From positions 1-6,525 of the forward strand of contig CAUCOL010000108.1 in NCBI GenBank assembly GCA_958444395.1: a DNA stretch of 6,525 nt. The letters are read 5' to 3'. This document shows positions 6,440-6,525 of this stretch, piece after piece. The DNA is from an uncultured Lachnospiraceae bacterium. GTDB lineage: Bacteria > Bacillota > Clostridia > Lachnospirales > Lachnospiraceae. A program made the position numbers and the translations under genes. A model generated the notes under the pieces. The model saw only the letters and a list, made by a program, of their open reading frames with translations, ran no database searches and was not told where the DNA came from. How positions within the stretch are numbered: position 1 is the first letter of the stretch; the number at the start of each line of letters is the position of its first letter.

Positions 6440-6525
6440 TTATTCCATCTGAAGACCTTCCTGCATCCGCTGTAACACACCGGCTCTCTTCAGACTAAAG
6501 ACAATCCCCCCGGCTATCACAGCAC
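6440..6525 (-). CDS. thiW: Probable ThiW-type transporter, last 27 codons (5' end outside window)
   Basis: On the - strand one frame is open from the window edge to TAA at 6442-6440, giving 27 residues. It begins with a hydrophobic stretch AVIAGGIVFSL and then a basic, amphipathic tail, KRAGVLQRMQEG. This looks like the last membrane helix and cytoplasmic tail of a small membrane protein. The stop is 27 bases before the thiM start at 6412. In Firmicutes the gene directly upstream of thiM is commonly thiW, the substrate-binding (S) component of an ECF transporter thought to take up hydroxyethylthiazole, the substrate of ThiM. The identification rests on position and this short tail, so another membrane protein is possible. 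Confidence 0.5.
   Translation of the reverse strand, partial: AVIAGGIVFSLKRAGVLQRMQEGLQME

Overview
The window looks like a piece of a Firmicutes chromosome, most likely Clostridia of the Lachnospiraceae type (Roseburia, Agathobacter or Butyrivibrio relatives). This is inferred from moderate GC content, strong purine-rich ribosome binding sites, a DUF115 protein next to a CgeB-like glycosyltransferase (a pairing typical of motile Lachnospiraceae), and a thiamine-salvage gene behind what looks like a ThiW-type transporter. No similarity search was possible, so genus-level placement is a guess.

Layout. On the + strand, bases 2-4385 hold four genes in a row: the 3' end of a DUF115 (MptE-like, Maf-related) gene, a complete CgeB-like glycosyltransferase, a 635-residue cytosolic protein joining a ParB-like N-terminal region to a BMP/PnrA-type ligand-binding domain, and a small metallophosphoesterase. 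Gaps are 77, 37 and 19 bases. The first gap carries a possible promoter. A 62-base convergent gap (4386-4447) follows, with only a weak hairpin. On the - strand, reading from the right edge, are the last 27 codons of a probable thiW, a complete thiM (hydroxyethylthiazole kinase), and a glycosyltransferase starting 9 bases after the thiM stop. There are no stretches over 300 bases without a gene, and I saw no tRNA, rRNA, insertion sequence, CRISPR array or attachment site.

How the genes may work together. The DUF115 and CgeB-like genes look like the tail of a surface or flagellin glycosylation locus, and the opposing glycosyltransferase is of a kind found in the same loci, although here it sits at the end of a thiamine-salvage operon. 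The ParB-like/BMP fusion and the metallophosphoesterase look like a separate two-gene module. The fusion has a fold normally used for exported nucleoside-binding lipoproteins, but it has no signal peptide or lipobox, so it probably senses a ligand inside the cell. This is the most unusual item in the window. Two perfect or near-perfect intragenic palindromes, one in each complete glycosyltransferase gene, are also worth a second look.
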